Of a stretch of 64,000 bases of DNA, positions 44,968 to 55,867 are shown piece after piece. A program made the position numbers and the translations under genes. The stretch's first letter is position 1, and every line of letters begins with the position of its first letter. The DNA comes from Rhynchospora pubera (Eukaryota > Streptophyta > Magnoliopsida > Poales > Cyperaceae), in the NCBI GenBank assembly GCA_028095005.1, contig CM051461.1, positions 63,979,840 through 64,043,839 of the forward strand. Reading direction: 5' to 3'. The notes under the pieces were generated by a model. It was not told the DNA's origin, did not search any database, and worked only from the letters and a program-made list of their open reading frames with translations.

Positions 44968-47781
44968 TTAGAGATCAGAAGAAGGCTCTTCTCTCTCTTC
45001 ACCAAACCACCGTGGCGGGTCAAACCCATATCCACCTGAAATCACAAACAAACATTTCTTATTTTTTAACTTACTATGTGGTTGAGGAAAGGAACACGGT
45101 ACCACAATATTAAAAAATGCTCAACAGGATCACTAAAATATGAAGATTCCTAAGAGAGGGGGAAAGGATGGGATGACATTTATAACTATTTCCATTCTCG
45201 CTTATTACACCACACTTTCTCATTTTTCTTTAATTCTCTCTCTCTTTTTTTTTTTTTTTTTTCCTTCTCCTTAGTGCAGTCAAACTTGATTTGATAGCGA
45301 CTATATCTGTCTTGCTAAACAAGCTTTAAAATTAATTAACAAAGGAAAGTGGTGCAGATTTGACCAACATATATACACCTTTTGATGCCATAACAACGAC
45401 TGATTAAAAACTATTCCTGTAAAAGATAATTGGTGTGCTTCGCCGGCTCACAGATAAAATTAAAGTAAAAAAAGAAGAACCTGATTAAGGCACCGTTTGG
45501 ATGCGTTGAGAAGAAGGTAGGAAGAAGGAAGAAGGGAAGAAATAAATTATAAACAATTCAAACTCTTCACAAAGTTATACACTTCCCAATACTTCTTTCC
45601 ACTTCTTCCCTTCTTCCCACACCTATCCAAACGAAGCAAGAAGAAGAAGAAGAAGAAGATTCTTTCTAAGCTTCGAAGAAAGAACATACAAACATGTTTC
45701 TAGCATCATGTCCCAAATATCCAAGGCTCCGTTTGGATGAGGTGTGGGAAGAAGAGAAGAAGGGAAGAAGTGGGAAGAAATATTGGAAAGTGTGTAACTT
45801 TGTGAAGAGTTTGGATTGTTTAATAATAAATTTGGACCCTTCTTCCATTATTCTCTTCTTTCCACTCCAATCCAAACACAGTCCAAAATTTTCATTATTT
45901 ACCCTTGGTAATCAAATACACCATACAAGTAGACCTGTCGGTGATGAAACATTTTAACGTTTTCGTTTCTGTTCCGTCGAAACGGGACATTGAATGAAAG
46001 TTGAAATGGATTCCGTTTTTAGAAACGGAACGGAAACGAAACCGAAATTTGTTAACATAAATGGAACGGAACACGGAAATGGGCTGAAATCAATAGGAAA
46101 TGTGAGGCGGAACGTTAAACGGAATATAAATTTGTTACATTTGACGAAATGGAACGGAAACGAAACAACCATTTCGTTCCGTTACCAAAACAGAACAGAA
46201 ACAGAAATGACTGTTTCCGCTTCCACCACTAACGTTTGACAGGCCTACATACAAGGTATTCCCATAGGACTGTACCAGTACCATATTATCCCCTTCATAT
46301 TGGATTGCCTTTAATAGGGTAGTCTCAATCCTGGTACTTAGCAATTAGGTCCTAAATCATTTTAGAATCGCACCATCTATCTATTTTGAATACGCCTCCT
46401 AGTAAAAGAATTGCTTTCTGCGACTATGACGAAATGACAAATGAGGATTTAGGCAATTGTTAAAAGACTCGAGTAGTTTACGATAAGGCTGCCACCTTAC
46501 TTGAATTAACTGTATAAATAAAAAAGAAACGTTTCTATCCGGATAATAATGTAAAGAGGATTATGCGGCTCAAAGCAAAAGATTTTCACTTGATGAGGAG
46601 AATTCTTTAAGAAGAACTGCCAGTTGAATTTCCCAATATGCATAGCCAGTAATTTATTCAAATTTGAGCATCTCACAAATCCAGGTTATTGTAGTTAAAC
46701 CGGTGGCAGAGGAAAGAGATTATTTAGCAGTTCATATGTATTTTTTGAAAATATTTGGAAAAATATTGATAAGTATGTGTTTCTGTAATGTTAATTTATT
46801 TAGCGAACTGGGGTCATTTGACCCCATAGCTCTGCCACCAACTTAACAAAGTCCCAAATGTCTTGCATCGGCATTTGTTTGATTGTGGGCCTTACTACAA
46901 AAAAAATTTGAAATCAAAGCCTAATTGAAGTATGCCGGTCCAAACGAACTAAGAAATGTATATTAAGAAGGCTAAAAGAAGTCAAGACTGATAAAATGTG
47001 GCAAATACTGTGTGACAGACAGCAGGGGACTGTGATTGCAGAATGTGGCCTGACACAGTCACAGGAGGTTGTGATTCGATGCAATCAGACGAGTTAAATT
47101 GCATGATTCCATGTGATGAAAGCTATGTGATTTGAATATGATTCATAAAATTGGGGCTGGAGCAAAGGAGAGAAGGAGATACTGGTAGGTGCAAGTAAAG
47201 TAAAGTAAAGAAATGAAGTACCAAAGGGATTGCAGCGGCAGATGCGGCAGGCAGTCAAAATGAAACCTTTGGGAAAACCATATTTTTTAAAAGCGAGGAT
47301 GGAGTATTGACTGCATGTTGGTACGTAGCGACAACTTCGGGGAAGCAAAGGGGAAATCTGGGCTGAAACGATGAAGTGAAAGAGATTAGACATGTTAGAG
47401 CTAGGTATAGAAGTAGGTAGAAGAAGGGAAGGGAAGGGAAGGGAAGGGAAGGGAAGGGAAGGGAAGGGAAGACAAACTGGTGTAAAAGTGAAGCAGGGAG
47501 AGAGCAAGTTTGACACCGGGGTCGTAAACATGCGGCTCGTCGGGTGGGGCCTCTTGTTGTTGTTGTTCATGTTTGGAAGCAGAAGAAGGAGAAGGATGGA
47601 AGCAGCGAGAGCGTGGAATAAATTGTTGGTGTTGGTGTGTGAGTGTGAAAGTGAGCTTAGAATGAGAATGAGAAAATGAAGAAGGAGAGATGAGAGGGAG
47701 AGGGAGAGAGCGGTGAGAGGTGGACAAGTGTGATGAAGATGAAGAGAAGACGAGGGTTTGGAATTGAATTGGAGTGGCCAT
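44968..47781 (-). CDS. YidD-like membrane protein insertion factor, plastid type (3 exons)
   Basis: Minus-strand exons 47781-47478, 47362-47222 and 45035-44968 join to a 170-aa protein. Splice sites are A-GTTTGT/TTTCAG-CC and TTTG-GTACTT/TTTCAG-GT; phases are consistent. Residues 1-80 are Ser/Thr/His-rich without conserved motifs, as expected for a chloroplast transit peptide. Residues 91-160 are the YidD (UPF0161) domain: KLALSLLHFY (91-100), ISPLLPRSCRYVPTCSQYS (104-122), AFKKYGFPKG (125-134), CRICRCNP (140-147) and GFDPPRWFGE (152-161), then an acidic tail. Conserved cysteines are C112, C118, C143 and C145. Bacterial YidD aids YidC in inserting membrane proteins; the plant form is thought to act in plastids (inference). 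The total matches my memory of the Arabidopsis homologue. Intron 1 (115 bp) is largely nine TTCCC repeats; intron 2 (2186 bp) hosts three MITEs. Head-to-head with the FAD synthetase-like gene. Confidence 0.88.
45489..45637. mobile_element. Tourist-like MITE, copy J (in YidD intron 2)
   Basis: The left end is GGCACCGTTTGGAT and the right end ATCCAAACGAAGC. Core as in copies A-C; no clean duplication. An AAG microsatellite follows at about 45640-45659. Confidence 0.65.
45725..45884. mobile_element. Tourist-like MITE, copy K (in YidD intron 2)
   Basis: The left end is GGCTCCGTTTGGAT and the right end ATCCAAACACAGTCC, in opposite orientation to copy J, 88 bp away. The pair forms an inverted repeat inside the intron. 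Confidence 0.65.
45930..46247. mobile_element. hAT-type MITE (in YidD intron 2)
   Basis: 318 bp from TAGACCTGTC to GACAGGCCTA, with a perfect 8-bp duplication CATACAAG (45922-45929, 46248-46255). The inside is packed with CGTTTCCGTTCCGTTT-like tracts. It is the same family as 52410-52725. Confidence 0.87.
47426..47470. repeat. GGGAA pentanucleotide microsatellite (9 units)
   Basis: Nine perfect GGGAA units. In the YidD-like gene they read as TTCCC and start seven bases after the exon 1 donor GT, making about 40% of intron 1. Confidence 0.95.
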
Positions 47782-48152
47782 GGGACGACCAAGACCAAGA
47801 TGAAGGAAGGACAGGACTGGGTTTTGCTTTGCTTACATTGGAATTGGATATCTAGATAAGATAAGACTAGGGAGATGGGCTGGGTTATGCTTATGCTTTT
47901 GATTTTGCTTTTGCAATTGCAATGCAACCCGGTCCGGTCCAGTCCAGTCCGGTCCAAATGGTGTGTGTCAGTCGCAAGACTCCCATTCACATCGCACTTA
48001 GATGCTATCTATTTATCTATCTATCGGGGGATTGGGATTGGAGTATCGAGGAGAAGGAGAGAGGAGATGGGAAGGAGATGAGGTTATGAGCATCAATCTG
48101 TTATGTTCTGTTACATCTGTTATTGTTGACCAATAGACCAAGTAAATAGTAA
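47782..48152. promoter_or_regulatory. shared divergent promoter, YidD-like / FAD synthetase-like
   Basis: These 371 bp separate two opposite-facing start codons, so both promoters and leaders must lie here or overlap. It contains five adjacent RGTCC units (47931-47955), a run of ATCT near 48006-48023 and G/A-rich sequence near the plus-strand gene. No clear TATA box is placed for either gene. Confidence 0.6.
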
Positions 48153-51100
48153 ATGGAGATCGAGCGGGCGATGACGGCGGAGAGCAGCGACCGGCGCCTG
48201 CAGACCAAGTACCGCCGCGCCGTCTATGTCATCCAGCGCGCCTTGGCTCTCTACCCCTTCCACCAAGTGGCCTTCAGCTTCAACGGCGGCAAAGACTCCA
48301 CCGTCTTGCTTCATTTGCTCCGAGCGGCCTACTACCTGCTGCATCCGGATGGCAATCCCAACTGCCCCATCCGCACCATCTACTTCGAGTCCCCCTCCGC
48401 CTTCCCCGAGATCAATTCCTTCACCTTCCAAACTGCCTCCTCCTACGGCTTGCTCCTCGAGACCATTCATTCCGATTTCAAGTCTGGCTTGGAACAACTC
48501 CTCGCCCAAAAACCCACCCAAGCTATTTTCCTCGGCACCCGCATCGGCGATCCTAATGCCCTCGGCCAAGACCAATTCTCTCCCAGCTCCCCTGGCTGGC
48601 CTCCTTTTATGCGCGTCAACCCTATCCTTGATTGGTCTTACCGCGATGTTTGGTCCTTCCTTTTAACCTGCAAGCTCGACTACTGCACTCTCTACGACCA
48701 AGGCTATACTTCTATTGGAAGCATTTATGATACTGTGCCCAATGCATTGCTCGCCGTTTCTCATGCCTCAGCACCAAACCTAACTTTCAAACCAGCATAT
48801 ATGCTTTTAGATGGCCGCCTTGAAAGGGCTGGCAGAGCTAAAAAGTCTGCTCCAAAACCCCATGCTCTTCCCACTATAGATAATGGTGCCAATAATGTTG
48901 ATGCCACCACATCTACTGCATCTATCATTGTTATAGGTGATCAGATTTTGTAAGTCCTTTTTTTTTTTCCATTTTCCTTTTGTTTTCTATAATTGTATTT
49001 AACATACGACCTGGCGCTGCTACATATCTTTGGCCCTAACAGCAAATAAACTCCCAAATAACCAGCACAACTTCAAAATAAAGAACGGCAAAAAGAATCG
49101 ATGTTCAATCTGCTCTTTATGCATCAAAATGTAAGAAAGCACATTTTGCTAGAATCTCAGCTTTTCAGATCTATTTTCTATGGATGGGCAAACAAACAGG
49201 ATATAACCTACTAATGTTAATCAAAATTTTCAGCATGTTACAATTATGCATAATAGGACAGAAAGTAGGGTACAAACACAAGTTGTGAACTGGACAATAT
49301 ATCTTGTAAAGTTGGAAAGAGTTGCATCCGTTGTCCATTCCTATGCCCCGGTAGTTAGTCGAATTTACTATTTGCATTTATTCAGGTTTGGGGCAGTTGA
49401 AGAAAATTTAGGGTCTGCATTGTGCAAAAAGTTACGTGGAATAGGATGGCAGGTTTCCCACATTAGTGTTGTCCCAAACGAGGTATTTCTCTATTCGGTT
49501 ATAGCATTTAGCATTCCAATTTAAGTAAAAGAGACTCCAATATTTGTGATTTTTTGTTATGTGCAGATTGACGCAGTTGCTGAAGAAGTTGAACTCCGAA
49601 AGTCCACAGCTGACATGGTTTCTCCTTGATAGCTCTTTGATTGAGTTAACCATAGAATATTATTTATTGCAACCTTTCGTTTCAGGAGAAAGAATGGTTA
49701 TATTAGAATATCATTTTAGGTATTCATATTTGGAGCTCTTGGTCCTTTACACTCTGATGTTTCCTTAGCTGGTGTCGCGAAAGCATTTGGTGTTCGTTTG
49801 GTAGGATTCATTTCATTTTGTTCTTTCAAAATGAACATTTTACTTGCAGCATACTTTTCTACATAGTTATTTTTGAAATATTTATTTATACTGGGGTAGC
49901 TGGTTATCATAAATTACAAAGGTGTTGTTAACTTTCTTGTCTATTTGTCCGACAGAAGCATTTCCCTTTTCTGAACTGGATATAAAAGGAAAAGCAGAGA
50001 ATGTGACCAATCTTTAAATGATTGTTTCAATAAATATCTTTTCTTGTGTTGTTACAGGCTCCGGATGAAGAATTTGAGGAGTACCTTAGGCAATTAATTG
50101 GAAGCGACTATACTGGCGACCGAAATGAGGTGAACATATATTAATTATAATATTGTTTTTATTTTGTATACATGCAACTTTTGTTTGAGTGCTCTTATAG
50201 TACTTTTGTTTTCCCCTGTGTTTCAGATGGCTTTGTTGCCAGAAGGAATAACTGAGCTGTTGCACCACAGAACCCTCCCAGTACCATTGGTATGTAAAAT
50301 GCAAAATCATATAGGTAAGGCACCTTGAAGGAAACGACAATTATACCTTTGCTAATGCAGATAAAGTGCAAGAATGTGATAGTAATGGCAGCAACAAATG
50401 GGGACGAACTAGAAACACAATGGAGTTGCCTACTGGAGTTGCCAGAAACGCCTCTCTCTGTCAAGGCTCCTTTTCTATCTCTGCTCGTCAGCACCATGCT
50501 ATCTGATGTATCGTTTCTTACTTTTTTTTTTCTTGCTTTCCATTCCCAAAAAGTTCAAAATAATAGAAAGATTTAATCATTTCTGCATTGAGGTTTTGGA
50601 CCACTATAAATGGGCATTTGTTATGATTTTAGTTCGGTTTGATCCTGCATGCCCATTGTTCAATTAAATGAGGTGCACAAACATTGGTTGGTCTACTTGT
50701 TAATGTGCTATTTTTTTAAATTATAGAAGAAGAATGATAAACCTTTGTGGTTTGAATATTTTAATACTAGATTCTGCCTCTTTTGGAAGACTGCATTTTA
50801 AATATGGTGAAGTGCAAATTTAGTTTTTGAGGCCGGGTATGTTGCAAGTTTGCGGCTCCATATTATGGGTAGTTCTATATCACAAAGTTGCGAGGACTTG
50901 TCAGAAGAAAAATTAAGGGACTGTTGTGAAAAGGAAACCAAATAGTGGGAGCTGGGGGGATTGATGATACGGTTCATTTAATAAATGTAAATGGAAAAGA
51001 ATATTAATAGCAAGCTAAATGTGACATTATTTTGAATGTTGCATATTTTATAGGGGTATTACTTTTCTGTATTCTTTAGGTTGGGATTGCCAAGGTCGTA

Positions 51101-51489
51101 TCAGAACTCAGCATCGAATTTCCTGATATTCACATAGGTACCTTTGTTTCTATTTGTTTCTACTTGTATTATATTAAATAGTAGTAGTATTTCGGTGAAT
51201 AATACATGCGTATCATCTGTGCAGTTTGTCATCGGACCTCGAGAAATGGGCCCGTCATGATAAGCTTTATTGCAAAGGTACATGAAATTTCCATGACCAT
51301 ACACCGTAAATAGTATTTATTACTTGGTCTTGGAGGAAATTCTCTTAAAGAGGCCCATCTTTGTTTATTTTTGTTTGTTTTTTGGATTTTTTCCCCCTTT
51401 TCTAGGATAAAAGTAGACTTGATGCCGCTATAGAGAGACTTTTTAGTAGTCTGCCAGAAGGAGCTGTTTGCAAGGTTGATTCAGACTGA
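48153..51489 (+). CDS. FAD synthetase-like protein (PP-loop plus MoCF domain, 10 exons)
   Basis: Exons 48153-48949, 49386-49482, 49567-49617, 49720-49800, 50058-50129, 50227-50289, 50361-50507, 51080-51137, 51225-51277 and 51406-51489 join to 1503 bases, 500 aa. All introns are GT-AG and all phases agree. The N-terminal half is a PAPS-reductase-type FAD synthetase domain: PP-loop SFNGGKDST (42-50), FLGTRIGDP (126-134), RVNPILDWSYRDVWSFL (154-170) and YTSIGS (185-190). The C-terminal half is a molybdopterin-binding (MoaB/CinA-like) domain: IIVIGDQILFGAVEENLG (258-275) and GALGPLHSDV (320-329), ending IERLFSSLPEG. The activity expected is FMN plus ATP to FAD. Domain order is opposite to human FLAD1 but, from memory, as in the Arabidopsis homologue annotated as a PAPS reductase family protein. 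Whether the second domain is active cannot be told. Exon 1 is much more GC-rich than the rest. Confidence 0.92.
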
Positions 51490-52401
51490 CTGGCGGACTC
51501 GGCTTCTTTGTCCTCTTAAAATCGAAAAATCCCCAACATTTTGAGAACATGGCAGTGGTATTTGGTAAAATGAAGGGTGCATTTTATTTAAAAATAAAGT
51601 ATTTTTGTTGCTAGGAAATCAGATGGTAAGACTACCTGAAATTCTTAACGAGAGAGATAAATTGTTAAGCGGTGCCCTTTGGTTAGGCATTCTTGTACCG
51701 ATAACATTCTTATTTTTATAATTTGTAACAGATTATAAGCCATTCACATTATATTTTTATAATTTGTAACAGATTATAAGCCATTCACATCATATCATAT
51801 CTTGCTTTACCGTACGACTAACTTGTGAAAAGGATGCCGTACAATGGAACTGCAGTCTGCAGAACCACCTCGTATCCTTTGCATTTAATTTAAGAAAGTT
51901 TAAATTACAAGATTTAGCCAGCGGCTAAATAAATAAATATGAAAATTAAGAGATGTAAATGAGAAATTAAAAAGATGCAGAGAGAGAGAGAGAGTAATAA
52001 AGCATTTTCTTTTTATCTAACAAGACGAGACAACCTAAGAAAGTGGTAATAGATATAAATATTTTCAACATTAATCTGACCTAATATCCTAAGATTTCTT
52101 TTCCTCTGAAAATTCTCGAGCAGCCTTCTCTCCGTGTAACAAAGCAAAATAATAGACAAAAATCAAACTACTTTCTAGCACCCTTCTGAGCAAATATACG
52201 GATATTTGGAATATTTTGTTTTAGTTGTATATATATGTTTTGATTTACGACTTATAATCTGTGATGTGATGTGGATGCTATGAGTTTCTTTTGTTAAATG
52301 GAAAATAGTTATTTATGAATTAATCGATAGAAATTATAAAACTTGTAGTCAGTTTATGTAAGACGCTGTAACTGCATTTTAGCAAAATAGAGAGACACTT
52401 A
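51490..52401. other. 3' region of FAD synthetase-like gene
   Basis: An AATAAA at 51593-51598, about 100 bases after the stop, is a plausible polyadenylation signal. A 41-bp perfect or near-perfect tandem duplication (51711-51751 and 51752-51792, starting TATTTTTATAATTTG) follows. No other gene is seen. Confidence 0.6.
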
Positions 52402-52409
52402 CATATATG

Positions 52410-52725
52410 TAGGCCTGGCAAACGTGCCAAACGCACACGGAATAGATGCATTCCGTTTTCGTGCCGTTTCAGAAACGAAACCAAAAATACCATTTCGTTT
52501 CTGTTTCATTTTTGAAACGGCATAGATAATTGGTGCCACATTCCGTTTCGTTTCTATTTTTCATTATAATTCCTAATTTTGGTGTTATATTTCGGTAAAA
52601 CGGTATAATTATCTGTTTCGTTTTCGTTTCGTTTTTTGAAATGGCAAAGAAATTGGTGCCACATTCCGTTTCATTTCTAAAAACGAAACGGCACCAAGTT
52701 TTTTTATTCCGTTTTGACAGGCCTA
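52410..52725. mobile_element. hAT-type MITE
   Basis: 316 bp from TAGGCCTGGCAAAC to TTTTGACAGGCCTA, flanked by a perfect 8-bp duplication CATATATG (52402-52409, 52726-52733). Interior tracts of TTCCGTTTCGTTTC appear in both orientations. It is related to the elements at 18813 and 45930. Confidence 0.88.
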
Positions 52726-52779
52726 CATATATGTACAAATAAATAGGAAAGACGGATCCAGTGGATCGAATGTTTAACG

Positions 52780-52817
52780 CCCACGGGCGTTATCTCAAAA
52801 AAAAAAAAAAAAAAAAA
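52780..52817 (+). mobile_element. minimal poly(A) retro-insertion (5'-truncated)
   Basis: Seventeen bases (CCCACGGGCGTTATCTC) plus 21 A residues are bracketed by a perfect 17-bp direct repeat GGATCGAATGTTTAACG (52763-52779 and 52818-52834). A long target duplication plus a poly(A) tail is the signature of LINE-mediated retroposition. The source RNA cannot be identified from 17 bases. Confidence 0.8.
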
Positions 52818-53033
52818 GGATCGAATGTTTAACGAATGGTTTGCTTGGAAGGATATAGGAAGTATTTAGGATCGCGGGCCCGGCCCACCAAGCGCAATCT
52901 CACAAAATTCGCCTCTTACATTTCATTTACAATTTTTTCACGGTTAGAATCCAATTCTAAAATATTCAAGCATCCAACCTCATTCCAATGAATGAGTCTA
53001 GTTTTCACGTGATGAGGTTATCAATTTGCATGA

Positions 53034-53100
53034 TGACGTCATTAATCTGTCGCTGACGTCATAAAAAAATTTTCAAAATTTTTTTTGCGCGCTGACGTCA
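53034..53100. promoter_or_regulatory. three TGACGTCA palindromes
   Basis: TGACGTCA occurs at 53034-53041, 53054-53061 and 53093-53100. This is the palindromic core bound by bZIP factors (TGA/CREB type). No gene start lies nearby, so this may belong to a transposon rather than a host promoter. Confidence 0.4.
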
Positions 53101-53599
53101 TCAAATGGACGGAATTTTTTTTTCAGTTAGATGAGTCAAGGGATGGGTTAATTTGCGTTAAGTGTTCAGTTTGATGCAGACATAATATAAAGTGTTTAAG
53201 TTTTTGTGTTCAATTAAACACGTTAAGAGATGAATTTAAAGTGTTTATGTGTTCAGTTAGTTGTAGCAGAAATTTAATTTTATAGTTTTTTTATTCAATT
53301 AAACTAGTTATGGGATAATTTAAAAAGTAACAAGTCATTAAAAATCAATTCAAAACAATCCAAATTTTACATCATACAACAATAAAAGTATTGTCGACTA
53401 CGACAATACCAGCACAAATCAAAATTATAAATTACAACAAACATGTTCACTTTGGAACAAATCAAAATATCAGTGGCGAACGAACAAACATAAGGACACC
53501 AACTCGATCAAACCGCAGCCAAAATTTGTGTAATATGAATAAAAATACAGATATAAGATGTCAAGAACTTGATTCCTTATGATTCCTTAATGTGACAAA

Positions 53600-54440
53600 T
53601 AGATCACATTTTAATACTAAATAATCTTTTCAAACAACTTTATGTAGAAACTTGTTTCTAATAATTGAACATAAGATAATCCCTTAAGTCATTTAACATA
53701 ACATTTGCAATATCTAACACATCCTTTCTGGAATTTTTAAAGTAACTTAACATTTGCACAAGTAAATTGTTTACACATCATGTATTATAATCTAATCCCT
53801 AGATGCATATAATATAACATATAAAGTAACTAACTGAACAATTGACAAGCACAATTTAATATTAAATAATCATTTCAGGCAACTTTGTACAGAAATAGTT
53901 TCTGACAATGGAACATAAGATGATCCATTAATCCCTTATGTCATTTAATTTAATATTTGCAGTATCTAATACATCTTTTGTGCAATTGCATAGACAGTTT
54001 CTGACAATGGAATATAAGATGATCCTTTATATCATTTAACTTAGCATTTCCAGTATCTAATACATCCTTTGTGCAATTGCATAGATAGTTTCTGACAATG
54101 GAACATAAGATGATCCCTTATGTTATTTAACTTAACATTTGCACTATCTAATACATTCTTTGTGCAAAATTTAAAATAAGTAAACATTTAAAAAAAAGTA
54201 ATCCCTAGCTGCATGTAATATAACGAATAAAACAAATAACTGAACACTTGTATAAATACACATGAATTAGTGTGACAACAATACTAAACATGTCCAATTA
54301 ATATAAACTCATCCATATATGCATTTAACATAACATATAAAGAAATTAACTGAACACTTGTAGAAATATACATGAATAACAGCGTGCCAATAAAAAATAA
54401 TAATCTAATCCCTGAATGCATTTAATATAACAATGTATTT
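53600..54440. repeat. degenerate tandem repeats
   Basis: A unit of about 90-97 bases containing GTTTCTGACAATGGAACATA, CATTTAACTTAACATTTGC and TCTAATACATCCTTTGTGC recurs near 53650, 53898, 53997 and 54087. A second motif (TAACTGAACACTTGT plus ACATGAAT) recurs near 53830, 54237 and 54348. No coding function. Confidence 0.65.
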
Positions 54441-54454
54441 GTATGGCTTCTTGA

Positions 54455-54900
54455 TTCCTCTAGTCAGAGATGAGAGGAGAGGAGAGGAGAGGAGGCGACT
54501 AGGGTTTGATCTGGTCGGAGGCGAGAGAGAAGAGGAGACGGCGGATCTAATCTGGTTGGTCGCGACGGAGGATATCTGATCTGATATGGTTGGTGGCGAT
54601 CTGAGGCCAGACAACCAAGCGACCGCCGTCGCATCCATGCGCGCATGAGAGATACGGAGAGGAGGCGCGCATCGAAAGAAGGCAGAGGCGAGAGAGCAGT
54701 CGAGGCTTGAGAGATCCAAAATCCACGGCAAGAGGCGGTCTGGATCGGAGACTTGGAGGCGATCTGGTCGGAGACTTGGAGGAGATCTGAAGTGACGCGA
54801 GAGAAAGAGAAGAGAGAGGAGGAGAGAAATTTGATCTGGTCAGAGAGAAGAGAGGACGGCTAGAGTTTGGAGTGAGAGGTGAGAGGACTAAATTGCTCCT
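54455..54900. other. GC-rich island, possible minus-strand leader
   Basis: A strikingly GC- and GA-rich stretch inside AT-rich DNA, with repeated GATCTGGTCGGAG variants and GAGAGGAGAG runs. Read on the minus strand it is CT-rich and contains AAACCCTAG (plus 54499-54507), as in many plant gene leaders. An open frame of 108 codons there has no known domain. It may be the first exon of a decayed transposon gene. Confidence 0.35.
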
Positions 54901-55867
54901 ATTTTGAATAGATGTGTCTAGTGAATGCTTTAGATGTTAAAATAGGAGATGTTATATAGTAATTACCATTTTTTCATGAATACCGGCTCATATTTAGGAA
55001 GGTTGCTTGTTTGCAATATCTGTGTTTATAGTTATTGGTCGATTGATTAACATTTTTCTTTTTTTTTTTTGAACTTTTAAGAATGAATATATGGTTTCAA
55101 GAGGGACTGTTTGTGTTGAATTATTAGAACATAATATAATATATATCTATACATACTCCAATACAACAGAAAATCATCAATTAGTGACGGGACCTCAATT
55201 AATTCAACAATATTATCGTAGAAACTCGTTCATGCTTTGACCTAGTGAACGTATTTATTTACCCCCGTTGGCCAAAATCTTTTCATTAACAATAATTAAT
55301 ACGTTCTTAAGTTGATTTGAGGTTGGGGTTAACATCTCATCTCGTCTCATGATGCGTTGATGCCATGCCCATGTGAGGTAACAACAGGGAACTCAGATTT
55401 CATGCTTCGGATATGCACATGCCCATGTGGTCCAGTCTGTAGCGTTCCCTGACACACTGTTGCTCAGCTTACCCATTAATAAGAGATTAAAATGCATTGT
55501 ATGAATAGCCACACTATACTTGGTACAGAGAATTCAGATTCTGAGGATGAGTATTTGAGTTATTGGCGTTGCGGCGCTTTGCCTCCCTTAACGAACCTTT
55601 TAACCACATGATCATCACTAAACTAATGAATTTTTTAAATCAGATTTTAATTAATTAACTTTAATGTTTTACAAACAAAATTAACAAAACACAAACAACA
55701 GGAAATTACGGCTTTAACTTATTGTTTATCATTATTATTGCTGCTGTTTCTGACGTTCTATTGAATTGATTCTGATCAATCACAACCGTTCATAATTTAT
55801 TTTTTATTCCATATAAGAAAATGATCTACAGCGATGTTGTATGGCACATACTAACACAACATGTCTA
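54901..55867. other. intergenic, no supported gene
   Basis: AT-rich sequence; I recognise nothing here. Confidence 0.4.

Noticed and set aside
47094..47990. A 298-codon minus-strand open frame as a single gene
   Set aside because: Only its part around exon 2 is real. The conserved YidD protein needs a frame switch through a 115-bp intron and a distant third exon; the rest of the long frame is low-complexity read-through.
48120..48666. Long frames overlapping exon 1 of the FAD synthetase-like gene on both strands
   Set aside because: They are shadows of a GC-rich exon whose plus-strand frame carries the PP-loop and other family motifs.
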